A DNA stretch of 64,000 nt. Origin: an uncultured Synergistales bacterium. GTDB taxonomy: Bacteria > Synergistota > Synergistia > Synergistales > Aminobacteriaceae. The position numbers and the translations under genes are program-made. The DNA lies in assembly GCA_905234075.1 (NCBI GenBank), contig CAJOGI010000001.1, forward strand, positions 248,001 to 312,000, written 5' to 3'. The notes under the pieces were generated by a model, which saw nothing but the letters and a program-made list of their open reading frames with translations, ran no database searches and was not told where the DNA came from. Position 1 is the stretch's first letter. Every line of letters begins with the position of its first letter. Of the stretch, positions 17,814-26,302 are shown piece by piece.

Positions 17814-18532
17814 TTTATTTCATTGGTGCAGGGCCGGGCGACGTTGATTTAATCACCGTCAAGGGCGCAAAAATTTTGAGTGAGGCCGGTATGATTATTT
17901 ACGCCGGCTCTTTAATTAACTTTGAAATTATAAAAAAATATGCGCGTGATGACTGCGAAATTTTTGACAGCGCGTCAATGACTTTGGAAGAAATTTCTCA
18001 AAAATTAATCGAAGGCCACGAAAAAAATTTAACTGTTGCAAGACTTCATTCGGGAGATCCGTCGCTATACGGCGCAATACGCGAACAAATAAAAATTTTG
18101 GAGACAAATAAAATTCCATTCGAGATTGTTCCGGGCGTTAGCTCTTTATTTGCTGCTTCAGCCGCTCTGAAAACTGAATACATGATACCCGAAATTTCGC
18201 AGACTTTAATAATTTCGCGCATTGAAAGCAGAACTCCCGCGCCCGATGATAATTCTGCAACCGTTTTATTTTTATCGTCAGGAATGATTGACAAAGCCTG
18301 CGGAGAATTAATAAAAAAATATTCGCCCGACACTCCTGCGGCATTGGTATATAAAGCGTCTTGGCCTGACGAAAAAATTATTCGCGGAACTTTATCAACA
18401 CTTCCAAAACTTGTAAAAGAAGCAGGTATTAATAAAACAGCTTTGATTTTAGCCGGAGATTTTTTGGATAAAGATATTAATACAAAATCAAAACTCTACG
18501 ACAAAAATTTTTCTCATGAATTTAGAAAATAA
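17810..18532 (+). CDS. cobM: Precorrin-4/cobalt-precorrin-4 C(11)-methyltransferase
   Basis: A 240-residue SAM-dependent methyltransferase of cobalamin ring synthesis (CobM/CbiF). The start is the ATG at 17810, which overlaps the hisK stop (ATGA); the frame extends upstream but the family begins at [11 protein letters not shown]. Motifs: GAGPGDVDLITVKGAKIL (SAM loop), ARLHSGDPSLYGAI, VPGVSSLFAASAAL and PAALVYKASWPDEKIIRGTL. The end overlaps cbiG by 17 bases. Confidence 0.94.
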   Translation: MIYFIGAGPGDVDLITVKGAKILSEAGMIIYAGSLINFEIIKKYARDDCEIFDSASMTLEEISQKLIEGHEKNLTVARLHSGDPSLYGAIREQIKILETNKIPFEIVPGVSSLFAASAALKTEYMIPEISQTLIISRIESRTPAPDDNSATVLFLSSGMIDKACGELIKKYSPDTPAALVYKASWPDEKIIRGTLSTLPKLVKEAGINKTALILAGDFLDKDINTKSKLYDKNFSHEFRK

Positions 18533-19469
18533 AATTATAATCGCGGCGTTCACAAAAAACGGGATTAATTTAGCAAAAAAAATTTCAGATTTTCTTGACG
18601 CTAAAATTTTTGTGCCTGAAAGATTTTTTTCTGAAGGGCTTGAAAAAATTGATGCGCCGTTGACAGAATGGACCGGGAAAATTTTTTGCAAAGCTCGCGC
18701 AATAATTTTTGTATCGGCCTGCGGAATTGCAACACGCGCAATCGCTCCATATATTAAATCAAAACTTCATGACCCTGCTGTAATCGTGATTGATGAAGCA
18801 GGAAATTTTGTTATACCGATTTTGTCAGGCCACGTCGGAGGAGCTAACGAACTTGCAAAAAAAATCGCGTCATTTCTTCACGCCGTCCCTGTAATCACAA
18901 CCGCTACTGACGTAAATAATTTAATTGCCGTCGATGAATGGGCAGTGAAAAATAACTGCGCAATCGAAAATCCAAACGCGATAAAAAAAATCTCAAGCGA
19001 AATTTTAGAACATCACAGCATCGGCGTAGCTGTAACTAATGAACTTCAGCGCGTGCCCTTCCCCGTAACTTTATGGCTTAGACCAAAAAATTTAATTTTG
19101 GGCGCAGGCTGTAATCGCGGAGTTGATTGTGAAGAATTTGAAAACGCCGCAAAAATTTTTTTAGAAAGTTCCGGCGTGTCAGCGTTGAGCCTCAAAGCTC
19201 TAGCCTCTATCGATATAAAATCTAACGAGCCTGCTCTGGTAAACTTTGCAAAAAATCACAATATCCCTTTTGTATTTTTCAAAGCCGAAGAATTAAAAAC
19301 AGTTCCGGGAATTTTTACAAGCTCCGACAAAGTTTTGAGCGTTACCGGCGTTGATAACATCTGCGAGCGTGCGTGTATGCTTGCCGCTGGTGAGGGCGCG
19401 GTGCTGTTAAGAAGCAAATGGATTTACAAAAAAGATATTACCTTCGCGCTGACTCGTGCTAAAAATTAA
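18516..19469 (+). CDS. cbiG: Cobalt-precorrin 5A hydrolase
   Basis: A 317-residue protein that opens the delta-lactone of cobalt-precorrin-5A in the anaerobic cobalamin pathway. The N-terminal domain contains IFVSACGIATRAIAPYIKSK and VIPILSGHVGGANELAKKIA. The middle holds the VITTATDVNNL region. The C-terminal domain includes LGAGCNRGVDCEEFE and ends AAGEGAVLL. It is the last gene of the his-cob run and overlaps cobM. Other cob genes are not in the window. A heptad repeat array follows the stop at once. Confidence 0.94.
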   Translation: MNLENKIIIAAFTKNGINLAKKISDFLDAKIFVPERFFSEGLEKIDAPLTEWTGKIFCKARAIIFVSACGIATRAIAPYIKSKLHDPAVIVIDEAGNFVIPILSGHVGGANELAKKIASFLHAVPVITTATDVNNLIAVDEWAVKNNCAIENPNAIKKISSEILEHHSIGVAVTNELQRVPFPVTLWLRPKNLILGAGCNRGVDCEEFENAAKIFLESSGVSALSLKALASIDIKSNEPALVNFAKNHNIPFVFFKAEELKTVPGIFTSSDKVLSVTGVDNICERACMLAAGEGAVLLRSKWIYKKDITFALTRAKN

Positions 19470-19499
19470 TTAGGAGTTAGGAGGTAGGAAGTAGGAGTT
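19470..19499 (+). repeat. Heptad repeat array after cbiG
   Basis: Four to five units (TTAGGAGTTAGGAGGTAGGA, AGTAGGAG) follow the cbiG stop by one base and end in a run of six T. It is oriented with the upstream gene and lies between convergent genes. Confidence 0.8.
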
Positions 19500-19531
19500 T
19501 TTTCATTTTCGTTCAAGTCCTTACTAAATTT

Positions 19532-20302
19532 TTAATTATTAAACCGCGTCAAAAATTGTTTCGTCCGCTCTTCTTTGGGATTATTAAATAATTCTTGAGG
19601 CTCGCCCTGTTCGCAGATTACTCCGCCGTCCATGAAAATTACGTGGCTCGAAACGTCGCGCGCAAATTCCATTTCGTGAGTAACGATTATCATAGTATTT
19701 TTTTTATCTGAAAGTTTTTTGATGACCTTTAAGACTTCGCCCGTTAATTCCGGGTCTAACGCGCTCGTCGGCTCGTCAAAACATAAAATATCCGGCTTCA
19801 AAATTAATGCACGTGCTATTGCGACTCTCTGCTGCTGTCCGCCTGAAAGCTGATGAGGATAATTATTAATTCTGTCTGAAAGCCCGACTTGATTTAACAG
19901 TTCTCGGGCGCGGGAGTTTATATTTTCTTTCTCCGCCTCATAAGTTTTTTTATCTTTTGCCATTAATTTGGGCGCAAGCGTTACATTTTCAAGAGCCGTG
20001 TACTGCGGAAATAAATTGAACGACTGAAAAACAAGTCCGAAGTGCAGACGCTTTTGACGTATCTGACGCTCAAGCCGTGTCGAAGGGTCTTTACTGTCAA
20101 ATAAAATTTCGCCTTTGACCTTTATAATTCCCTCGTCCGGAGTTTCTAAAAAATTTAAGCAGCGCAATAAAGTCGTCTTGCCGCTCCCCGACGAGCCTAT
20201 AATCGACAGCACTTGACCCTTTTCAAGTGAAAAATTTATTCCCTTGAGGACTTCTGTATTTTCAAAAGTTTTGCATATATTTTTTACTTCTAAAATTGCC
20301 AT
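19532..20302 (-). CDS. Polar amino acid ABC transporter, ATP-binding protein
   Basis: A 256-residue cytoplasmic ATPase of the GlnQ/HisP type. It has Walker A GSSGSGKTT, Q-loop VFQSFNLFPQYTALENV, signature LSGGQQQRVAIARAL, Walker B ILCFDEPTSALD and the switch histidine in MIIVTHEMEFARDV, all intact. The C-terminus GVICEQGEPQELFNNPKEER is typical of the amino acid subfamily. The permease gene lies six bases upstream on the same strand and the binding protein gene beyond it. Confidence 0.94.
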   Translation of the reverse strand: MAILEVKNICKTFENTEVLKGINFSLEKGQVLSIIGSSGSGKTTLLRCLNFLETPDEGIIKVKGEILFDSKDPSTRLERQIRQKRLHFGLVFQSFNLFPQYTALENVTLAPKLMAKDKKTYEAEKENINSRARELLNQVGLSDRINNYPHQLSGGQQQRVAIARALILKPDILCFDEPTSALDPELTGEVLKVIKKLSDKKNTMIIVTHEMEFARDVSSHVIFMDGGVICEQGEPQELFNNPKEERTKQFLTRFNN

Positions 20303-20308
20303 GATAAT

Positions 20309-20995
20309 TTACCTGAAATAATCCATTTTCTTTTCGAGTTTCGTTAATAAAAGCGTAACAATGCCGTTGAAAATTAAATAATATACAGCAGTGAAAAATA
20401 ACGGCCATATAGCTCCTGAAATTCCGTGCGAGCCCTTCATGAACGCCTGACCGGCCCAAATAATTTCCTGCAGGGCGATAATTCTTGCGAGTGCCGTATC
20501 TTTTACGAGAGTTATTATTTCGTTTGAGATAGGCGGAACAATTCTCTTTATCATCTGGAGCAGGGTAACGTGAAAAAATATCTGCCGCTTCGTCATTCCC
20601 AAGACAAGCCCGGCTTCCTGCTGACCGATCGGGACGCTTTGAATGCCGCCGCGATAAATTTCTGAAAAATAGCACGCATAATTAATTATAAAAGCTATCG
20701 AGGCCGCTAAAAATCTTCCTGACTCGCCGCCGCCCCATATCGGAGTTTTTAAGACGAGGCCGGGAAAATAATAGACGATTAATAATTGAATCATTAACGG
20801 AGTTCCGCGAATTATCCAGATTATAAACTGCGCGAAGTAGCTTATGATTTTTATTTTCGAGAGAGTTCCGAACGCTATGACGAGTCCGAGCGGAAGAGCT
20901 CCGAGCAAAGTTACCGCGAATAATTTTAACGTTTGAATAAAACCTTCATTTAACGCACCGATTACGATCGGCATCTGTTGAAAAATTAAATCCAT
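20309..20995 (-). CDS. Polar amino acid ABC transporter, permease (HisM/GlnP family)
   Basis: A 228-residue inner membrane protein with about five transmembrane helices. The family signature FIIWIIRGTPLMIQLLIVYY and the ATPase-contacting EAA loop (QEAGLVLGMTKRQIFFHVTL) are clear. No Shine-Dalgarno is seen before the ATG; instead the upstream bases belong to copy B of the 105-bp repeat. It sits between the binding protein and ATPase genes, and together they import a polar amino acid. Confidence 0.93.
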   Translation of the reverse strand: MDLIFQQMPIVIGALNEGFIQTLKLFAVTLLGALPLGLVIAFGTLSKIKIISYFAQFIIWIIRGTPLMIQLLIVYYFPGLVLKTPIWGGGESGRFLAASIAFIINYACYFSEIYRGGIQSVPIGQQEAGLVLGMTKRQIFFHVTLLQMIKRIVPPISNEIITLVKDTALARIIALQEIIWAGQAFMKGSHGISGAIWPLFFTAVYYLIFNGIVTLLLTKLEKKMDYFR

Positions 20996-21092
20996 TTTTT
21001 TTTGCGATTCTATTTTTATTTTTTTCTTCGTGAAAAATTATTGACACTAAAAAATTTTAAGATTTTTGTAATTGTAAATGTAGTTGCAAAAA
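20996..21092 (+). repeat. About 105-bp AT-rich dispersed element, copy B
   Basis: The most divergent copy. It keeps GCGATTCTATTTTT near its left end and TTTTGTAATTGTAAATGTAG then TTGCAAAAAAA at its right end. It lies between the binding-protein and permease genes of one ABC operon and abuts the permease start codon, so it would be transcribed antisense within that operon. Confidence 0.6.
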
Positions 21093-21123
21093 AATAAGGA
21101 GGGGCTAATTTTTTTACCCTCCT
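21087..21123 (-). terminator. Terminator/attenuator after the amino-acid-binding protein gene
   Basis: A 7-bp perfect stem, AGGAGGG (21097-21103) with CCCTCCT (21117-21123), is followed on the minus strand by ATTTTTTTGC. It lies 18 bases past the binding-protein stop and before the permease. Partial termination here would give more binding protein than permease, a common arrangement in ABC operons. Confidence 0.65.
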
Positions 21124-21140
21124 AATTTTTCATCAACTTA

Positions 21141-21908
21141 TTATTTTATCAGAGCCGCTTGAATTTTGTAAAGCTCTGCGATTTTTTGAATGCTTCCGTC
21201 TTTTTTGCCTGCATCGAAAAATTTATTGAGAGCTTCCGCAAGGTCAGAGCCCTTTCTGAAGCCTACGCCGTACTCTTCGCTGTTGAGGCCGACGGTGTAA
21301 GCTAAATTTTCGTAGCCCGTTCCCGGTCCTACCATTGCCGCAGCCATTAACGAGTCGATAATCGCTCCGCCGGAACTTCCTGACGCTACCTCCATTAATG
21401 CAGAGGCTTGGTCTTGAACTTCAACGACTTTGAAATTATGAGCTTTTGCCTGTTCATTGCCTGCGCTACCGTGTTCGACAGCGAACGTTAAATCTTTGAG
21501 GCTTTCAAGCGTGCTGTACTTTGCAACTTCAGACGACGGGACGACAACTATTTGAGCGTTGTTGCAATAAGGCTTTGAGCATTCCATAGCCGCAAGGACT
21601 TCGCTCGTTAATGTCATTCCGTTCCAAACGCAGTCGATATTTTTTCCGTTGAGCTCTAAAATTTTATTGTTCCATTCGATTTCCTGGAACTCAACTTTTA
21701 CGCCCAGAGAGGCTGCGAAAGCCTTTGCAAGGTCAGCGTCAAAGCCTATCCACTCTCCGTCTTCGTTTTTATAGTCCATCGGCTGAAAATCCGTTATGCC
21801 GACGACGAGAACGCCTTTGCCCTTTACGTACTCCAAGTCGCTTTCAGCGTAAGCGCATGAACAAAACGCCATGATTAAGATGAGCACTAATGCGAGAATT
21901 TTTTTCAT
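21141..21908 (-). CDS. Polar amino acid ABC transporter, substrate-binding protein (family 3)
   Basis: A 255-residue periplasmic protein with signal peptide MKKILALVLILIMAFCSCAYA. Unlike the protein at 478-1296 the lobes are in normal order: VLVVGITDFQPMDYKNEDGE, GFDADLAKAFAASLGVKVEF, DCVWNGMTLTSE, then C-lobe FAVEHGSAGNEQA and LAEALNKFFDAGKKDGS. GAGGAGG precedes the ATG. It heads a three-gene ABC operon. The exact amino acid cannot be assigned. Confidence 0.93.
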   Translation of the reverse strand: MKKILALVLILIMAFCSCAYAESDLEYVKGKGVLVVGITDFQPMDYKNEDGEWIGFDADLAKAFAASLGVKVEFQEIEWNNKILELNGKNIDCVWNGMTLTSEVLAAMECSKPYCNNAQIVVVPSSEVAKYSTLESLKDLTFAVEHGSAGNEQAKAHNFKVVEVQDQASALMEVASGSSGGAIIDSLMAAAMVGPGTGYENLAYTVGLNSEEYGVGFRKGSDLAEALNKFFDAGKKDGSIQKIAELYKIQAALIK

Positions 21909-22017
21909 CAGAAAAATTTTCCTCCTCGTATAAAATTTTTTAAGAAAATACTTTAGTGTGATAAAGCGATAAAATTTTATATGAAGTCCCGGAAATTGTA
22001 AACCGGCGGAAAGATTT

Positions 22018-22689
22018 TCACCTGATACAGATTAATAACAGACTGCCTTCGCTCAAAAAAACTTCGGCGTAATCGCCTAAAACCTCGTTGCTTATTCCGT
22101 ATTGAAAGTCGGGTGTGATCTCCGCGTTTTCTAAATTATATTTAGCACCCTTTATAGAAATTCCCTTCGCGATGCCGGAAATATTAATCAGCGAAAAAAA
22201 TTTCCAGCCCCGTTTAATTTTTATTTTTTCGTTTGCTCTTATTAATTTTATTTCGGAGTAATCGTCAACTATCAGGGCGTTTTTATTTTTTTCGGCAAGC
22301 ATTAAAAGCGCGTATATGTTCCCTAAATTATGATCCTGCCGTCCGCCCGTAACGCCGACTAAAATAAAATCATCAAAGCCGCGCTTCATTGCTTCTTTCA
22401 CTGCAAAAATAGTGTCCGTGTCGTCTTTTATAACGGGCAAGACTATAACGTTGCTCAAGTCTTCGGGCATGTCGTGCGAGTCAAAGTCGCCGATTATTAA
22501 ATCAGGCTTGGCGCATAAATTTTTTTCGTGTCTTAATCCGCAGTCGCAGTAAATAAAAAAATCTTCGGGGCTGAAATATTTTTTTATGAGTTCATAATTT
22601 TTTATTTCAGCTCCGCCGACTATCACGCAGCGATTTTTCAGGCAGGAGTTAGGAGGTAGGAGGTAGGAGGTAATTTTTAGCTCTTTCAT
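22018..22689 (-). CDS. thiN: Thiamine diphosphokinase
   Basis: A 223-residue thiamine pyrophosphokinase that converts thiamine plus ATP to thiamine diphosphate. Motifs: VIVGGAEIKNYELI, FIYCDCGLRHEKNL, KPDLIIGDFDSHD, VIKDDTDTIFAVKEAMKRG, GVTGGRQDHNLGNIYAL and a C-terminal beta-sheet domain ending LSEGSLLLICIR. The first 18 residues are unusual: KITSYLLPPNSCL is the translation of a heptad repeat array, and homologues start near KNRCVIVGG. The start codon lies two bases after the thiD-tenA stop. It is the last gene of the thiamine operon. Confidence 0.92.
   Translation of the reverse strand: MKELKITSYLLPPNSCLKNRCVIVGGAEIKNYELIKKYFSPEDFFIYCDCGLRHEKNLCAKPDLIIGDFDSHDMPEDLSNVIVLPVIKDDTDTIFAVKEAMKRGFDDFILVGVTGGRQDHNLGNIYALLMLAEKNKNALIVDDYSEIKLIRANEKIKIKRGWKFFSLINISGIAKGISIKGAKYNLENAEITPDFQYGISNEVLGDYAEVFLSEGSLLLICIR
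22641..22672 (+). repeat. Heptad repeat array within the 5' coding end of thiN (antisense orientation)
   Basis: Four and a half units (GGCAGGAGTTAGGAGGTAGG, AGGTAGGAGGTA) lie within codons 6-17 of thiN. Relative to thiN they are in the CCTCCTAC orientation and encode TSYLLPPNSCL in frame. Confidence 0.85.
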
Positions 22690-22691
22690 TA

Positions 22692-24164
22692 CTAATTTTT
22701 CATTCCTAATTCTTTGCTGCCCATGTCCCAGAAGCCCATCTCATAGAGCGAACAGGCACGGAAAATTTCGGCAAGGTGATTTAATTTTTCTTCGCTGTAA
22801 TCTTTCGCGGCGTTCTCAAGGGCAGATACAAAAATTTTATTCAAGGCGCAGTATTCTTCGCCTGAATAACAGCTCACCCAATGACCGTAAAATTCATCTT
22901 TATCAGCGTTTGGATTATTTTTCAGCATATTCTTTGCTATGTCCTCGTAACTCAAAGCGCATGAAAGTATTGCCGCTAAAATTTCCGCTTCGCCCTCCTC
23001 ATAAGCAACCCTCAGCATATATGAAGTGTAGGAAAGATTTTCAAGTTCTCTTTTTGCGTTTGCTATGTCATCTTCGGATACGCCAAGCCGCCCCATGTAG
23101 CCTTTATGAATATCCATTTCGACATTGGCAATAGCTTCAATGACTGAAGCAAATAACTTCATAGTTTCGAGATTTGTTGACTTAGCTGCGCCGATCGCAA
23201 AAACTTTTGAATATTCATTGAGATATAAATAATCCTGAATTATATATCTCTTAAATTTGTTTTTATCAAGCGTTCCTGTTTCAATGCCTTTTACGAACGG
23301 GTGATTATTATATTCAGGCCATACATCGCTCACTGAAGCCATGAGCCTTTCAATAAGGCCTTGATTTTCTGCAAACTTTCCCGTTAAATTAAACGAGTGA
23401 GCCATAGGTCCGCAGCCTTTTCCTAAATCCAACATCGCGCCCAACGCTCCCGAAATATATTCTTTTGCGCGTTCGACGGAAATTTCGAGCGAAAAATTTT
23501 TTGCTAAATTCGCGGCAATCGCGCTTGAGAGCGTGCAGCCCGTGCCGTGAGTGTTGCGCGTGTCAATCCTTTTTCCATAAAACCATTTGAAATTATTTTT
23601 GCCCGTAAATAATAAATCGTTCGCGTCGTTCACGTCATGACCGCCCTTTAATAAAACAGAGCAGCCGTATTTTTCACTTATTATCTTCGCGGCGTTGGGC
23701 ATATCGTCTTGATTATCAATTTTAATGCCCGATAGAATTTCAGCTTCGGGAATATTCGGCGTAACAACGAGAGCAAGCGGCAAAAGTTCTTCCGTTAAAG
23801 TTGCTACGGCATTTTCATTTATTAATCTCGCTCCGCTCGTCGATACCATGACGGGATCAACGACAATATTTTTAGCTTTGTAAAATTTCAGAGCGTCGGC
23901 AATAATTTTTATAAGCTCCGAACTTGAGACCATGCCGATTTTCACAGCGTCCGGAAAAATATCAGTAAATACCGCGTCAAGCTGGGCTTTCAAAAATTCC
24001 GGCGATGATTCCAAAATTCCTGTAACGCCCGTAGTATTTTGCGCCGTCAGAGCCGTTACCGCGCTCATTGCATAAACGCCGTTCATCGTCATTGTTTTTA
24101 TGTCGGCCTGAATACCTGCGCCGCCCGATGAATCGCTTCCTGCGATTGTTAAAGCTGTTTTCAT
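22692..24164 (-). CDS. thiD: Fused hydroxymethylpyrimidine (phosphate) kinase / TenA thiaminase II
   Basis: About 490 residues. Residues 1-260 are ThiD, which phosphorylates HMP and HMP-P: ALTIAGSDSSGGAGIQADIK, VVDPVMVSTSGARLI, VTPNIPEAEILSG, NTHGTGCTLSSAIAANLA. Residues about 275-490 are TenA, which salvages aminopyrimidine from degraded thiamine: YIIQDYLYLNEYSKVFA, the Cys in AAILSCALSYEDIA, and SCYSGEEY. The start is the ATG at 24162-24164 with GGAGGAG upstream; the frame runs 18 codons further up into the phosphatase gene. The C-terminus SKELGMKN comes from a heptad-like sequence that also precedes thiN. Confidence 0.93.
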   Translation of the reverse strand: MKTALTIAGSDSSGGAGIQADIKTMTMNGVYAMSAVTALTAQNTTGVTGILESSPEFLKAQLDAVFTDIFPDAVKIGMVSSSELIKIIADALKFYKAKNIVVDPVMVSTSGARLINENAVATLTEELLPLALVVTPNIPEAEILSGIKIDNQDDMPNAAKIISEKYGCSVLLKGGHDVNDANDLLFTGKNNFKWFYGKRIDTRNTHGTGCTLSSAIAANLAKNFSLEISVERAKEYISGALGAMLDLGKGCGPMAHSFNLTGKFAENQGLIERLMASVSDVWPEYNNHPFVKGIETGTLDKNKFKRYIIQDYLYLNEYSKVFAIGAAKSTNLETMKLFASVIEAIANVEMDIHKGYMGRLGVSEDDIANAKRELENLSYTSYMLRVAYEEGEAEILAAILSCALSYEDIAKNMLKNNPNADKDEFYGHWVSCYSGEEYCALNKIFVSALENAAKDYSEEKLNHLAEIFRACSLYEMGFWDMGSKELGMKN

Positions 24165-24168
24165 AAAT

Positions 24169-24981
24169 TTATTCTCCTCCAAGTTTTTTGCGGACCTTCT
24201 CAATATCTTCCGAAGCAACGCCGATTTTTAACAAATATTTTTCAGCGGCTAAATATAAATTTACGTCGTCAATATTTTTTACGCCAAGCATTGACGCAAG
24301 AAAAGAGCGTATCTCATGACTGACAATAAATTCATATTCTTTTGAGCCGGGCATGACGCTGAAATAATTATAAAAAGACAGCATAAAATCTTCAGCAATT
24401 TCTTCAGACGACGCACCCGTTACGGCCTCAATCACAGCACAGACAAGACCCGTTCTGTCCTTGCCCAAGTTGCAGTGGATTAAATACGGCGGTTCGTTGT
24501 CAGCGATAAATTTTACGGCTCGTGCGAGTTTATTCTGAAAATCTTTAGACATAAATTTTAAGTCAAAATTTAACGCTATTGCTTTTTGCGTGCTGTAGTA
24601 AGTCTGCGAAAAATTTTTGTAGCCTGTCATTTTTTTATAATCATCTACGAGATTTACAAAAGTTTTTATTTTTGCCAAGCGCGAAAGGTTATCAGCCGTT
24701 AAATGTCTATTGCCCCAGTCGTTTATTGGCGATGACGAACGATACAAAATTCCTCTGCCGATTCCTGTCGTGCTGACCTCGCGGAAATTTGCAAAGCCTT
24801 CGTCGCTGAGATTTTTATAGTAGGCTCTGTCCTTGCTGAAACGTTGTTTTAACTCGCGGTAAAGATTTTTTGCCGAAGTTATTCCGCTCTTCTTCTCATT
24901 TTTTTCAGCAGAATAAACCGGCGCGGCACTAACGCTAAAAAATAAAAATAAAATTATTAATACGGCAAAAATTTTTTTCAT
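24169..24981 (-). CDS. Secreted tyrosine/dual-specificity protein phosphatase-like protein
   Basis: A 270-residue protein with signal peptide MKKIFAVLIILFLFFSVSAA then PVYSA. The phosphatase P-loop is HCNLGKDRTG, with catalytic Cys170 and Arg176, in the Cx5R form of lipid/tyrosine phosphatases. The segment ILYRSSSPINDWG (from about residue 78) is typical of the Y_phosphatase3 type. The substrate may be a phosphoprotein, a phosphoinositide or a small phosphate ester. It lies inside the thiamine operon, five bases from the thiD-tenA start and 15 from the HAD gene. An exported phosphatase could release thiamine or HMP from phosphorylated forms for uptake, but that is inference. Confidence 0.85.
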   Translation of the reverse strand: MKKIFAVLIILFLFFSVSAAPVYSAEKNEKKSGITSAKNLYRELKQRFSKDRAYYKNLSDEGFANFREVSTTGIGRGILYRSSSPINDWGNRHLTADNLSRLAKIKTFVNLVDDYKKMTGYKNFSQTYYSTQKAIALNFDLKFMSKDFQNKLARAVKFIADNEPPYLIHCNLGKDRTGLVCAVIEAVTGASSEEIAEDFMLSFYNYFSVMPGSKEYEFIVSHEIRSFLASMLGVKNIDDVNLYLAAEKYLLKIGVASEDIEKVRKKLGGE

Positions 24982-24996
24982 GCTTCAAAAATCCTT

Positions 24997-25626
24997 TTAA
25001 CAAAAGTCCGTGTAAAAATCCGCGACTTCAATAATTCTTTCGCGGTCGTTAATATTAGAATCATCTTCAACGCCGAACGTGATAAAGCCTGCAGCCTTCG
25101 CCGTCTCAAGAGCGAATAAGCTGTCTTCAAAGACGGCAATGTTATACGGCTCAAGACCGAAAAATTTTGCGCACTCGAGATAAATTTTCGGCTCATGCTT
25201 GTTAGTTTCAAGTTCCGAGCATGTGAAAACAGCGTTGAAATATCCTGCGATGCCGTTGCGTTCGAGAGCAGCATTTAATAAAGTTCTGTCGCCCGACGTG
25301 GCAATGACCATCGGGATATTTTTTTCAAGCATTGACTGAAGAAAATTTTTTATGCCTGCCTTCAAGCCAACCTCGTCAATATAAAAATCCTGAATAATCC
25401 GCACGATGCCTTCCCGGATTTCCGGCAAAGTCTGCTCAAGCGCGTATCTTTCTTTGAGATACACACAGCCCTGCTCAAGACTCAAAGGATAAAGAATTTC
25501 GGCTAAATTTCTTTCCGGCTCAACGTCAATGCTCCGCAGGTATCTTCCGCCAAGCTCGTGCCAAATATACATCGAGTCTAAAATTGTCCCGTCAGCGTCA
25601 AAAATAATTGCTAATAAATTGTTCAA
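24997..25626 (-). CDS. HAD-superfamily phosphatase (candidate thiamine-monophosphate phosphatase)
   Basis: A 209-residue cytoplasmic HAD hydrolase of the beta-phosphoglucomutase-like class. Motif I is FDADGTILDSM, the cap domain lies at about residues 15-80, motif II is MVIATSGDR, motif III has NKHEPKIYLECAK, and motif IV is IAVFEDSLFALETAKAAG. The start appears to be TTG, three bases after the thiE stop. In this operon ThiE makes thiamine monophosphate and ThiN needs free thiamine. HAD enzymes filling that dephosphorylation step are known in organisms without ThiL, so this is a strong positional candidate. General sugar-phosphate phosphatase activity is the alternative. Confidence 0.85.
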   Translation of the reverse strand: MNNLLAIIFDADGTILDSMYIWHELGGRYLRSIDVEPERNLAEILYPLSLEQGCVYLKERYALEQTLPEIREGIVRIIQDFYIDEVGLKAGIKNFLQSMLEKNIPMVIATSGDRTLLNAALERNGIAGYFNAVFTCSELETNKHEPKIYLECAKFFGLEPYNIAVFEDSLFALETAKAAGFITFGVEDDSNINDRERIIEVADFYTDFC

Positions 25627-25629
25627 TTT

Positions 25630-26268
25630 TTATTGCCCCAAGTCTCCAGATAAGTTTCTTAATTCACGCGCTGATTTTTCTATATCGTCAGCGGCGAATA
25701 TTGCGCTTATTATAGCGACTCCGGCAATACCTGTCCCTGCGAGTTGATTAATATTTTTCGCGTTTATTCCGCCGATAGCGACAACGGGAATTTTTACAGC
25801 CTCACAGATTTTTTTCAGTGTCTCGTGAGAAACGTCAGCCGCGTCAAGTTTAGAGTTAGTGTGAAAGACCGCGCCTGCCCCTAAATAATCCGCGCCCTTG
25901 CTCTCGGCTAAGACTGCCTGCTCAGGAGTTTGAACGGAAACGCCCAAAATTTTTTCACAGCCTATTAAATTTCTTACGTTCCCGGCTTCCATGTCGTCTT
26001 GGCCCACGTGAACTCCGTCAGCGTCAATTTCGTGCGCTAATTCAACATCGTCATTAATGATAAAAGGCACGCTGTATTTTTTGCAGAGCTGTTGAATTTC
26101 TAGGGCTTCGGCCTTAAATTCTTCGTGAGTCAAATTTTTTTCGCGCAGTTGAATTAACGTCGCACCGCCCCGAATAGCTTTCTCAACGTCTCCGTATAAT
26201 TTTCTTCCGTTCAGCCAAGTTCTATCAGTTACGGCGTAAAGAATTAAATCTTTTTTATTTAATCTCAT
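25630..26268 (-). CDS. thiE: Thiamine-phosphate synthase
   Basis: A 212-residue TIM-barrel enzyme that joins HMP-PP and thiazole phosphate to thiamine monophosphate. Signatures: LYAVTDRTWLNGRKLYGDVE, GGATLIQLREKNL, FIINDDVELAHEIDADGVHVGQDDM, GVSVQTPEQAVLAESKGADY, GAVFHTNSK and IPVVAIGGINAKNI. A heptad repeat array directly precedes the ATG and supplies the ribosome site. It follows thiM by 27 bases. Confidence 0.95.
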   Translation of the reverse strand: MRLNKKDLILYAVTDRTWLNGRKLYGDVEKAIRGGATLIQLREKNLTHEEFKAEALEIQQLCKKYSVPFIINDDVELAHEIDADGVHVGQDDMEAGNVRNLIGCEKILGVSVQTPEQAVLAESKGADYLGAGAVFHTNSKLDAADVSHETLKKICEAVKIPVVAIGGINAKNINQLAGTGIAGVAIISAIFAADDIEKSARELRNLSGDLGQ

Positions 26269-26302
26269 AACTTCCTACCTCCTGCCTCCTAATTCCTACC
26301 TG
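26269..26302 (-). repeat. Heptad repeat array spanning the thiM stop and thiE ribosome site
   Basis: On the minus strand it reads CAGGTAGGAATTAGGAGGCA then GGAGGTAGGAAGTT and is followed at once by the thiE ATG. The thiM stop codon (TAG) lies within the first unit. AGGAGG and AGGAAG in the last units are at ribosome-binding distance from the start. Confidence 0.85.
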
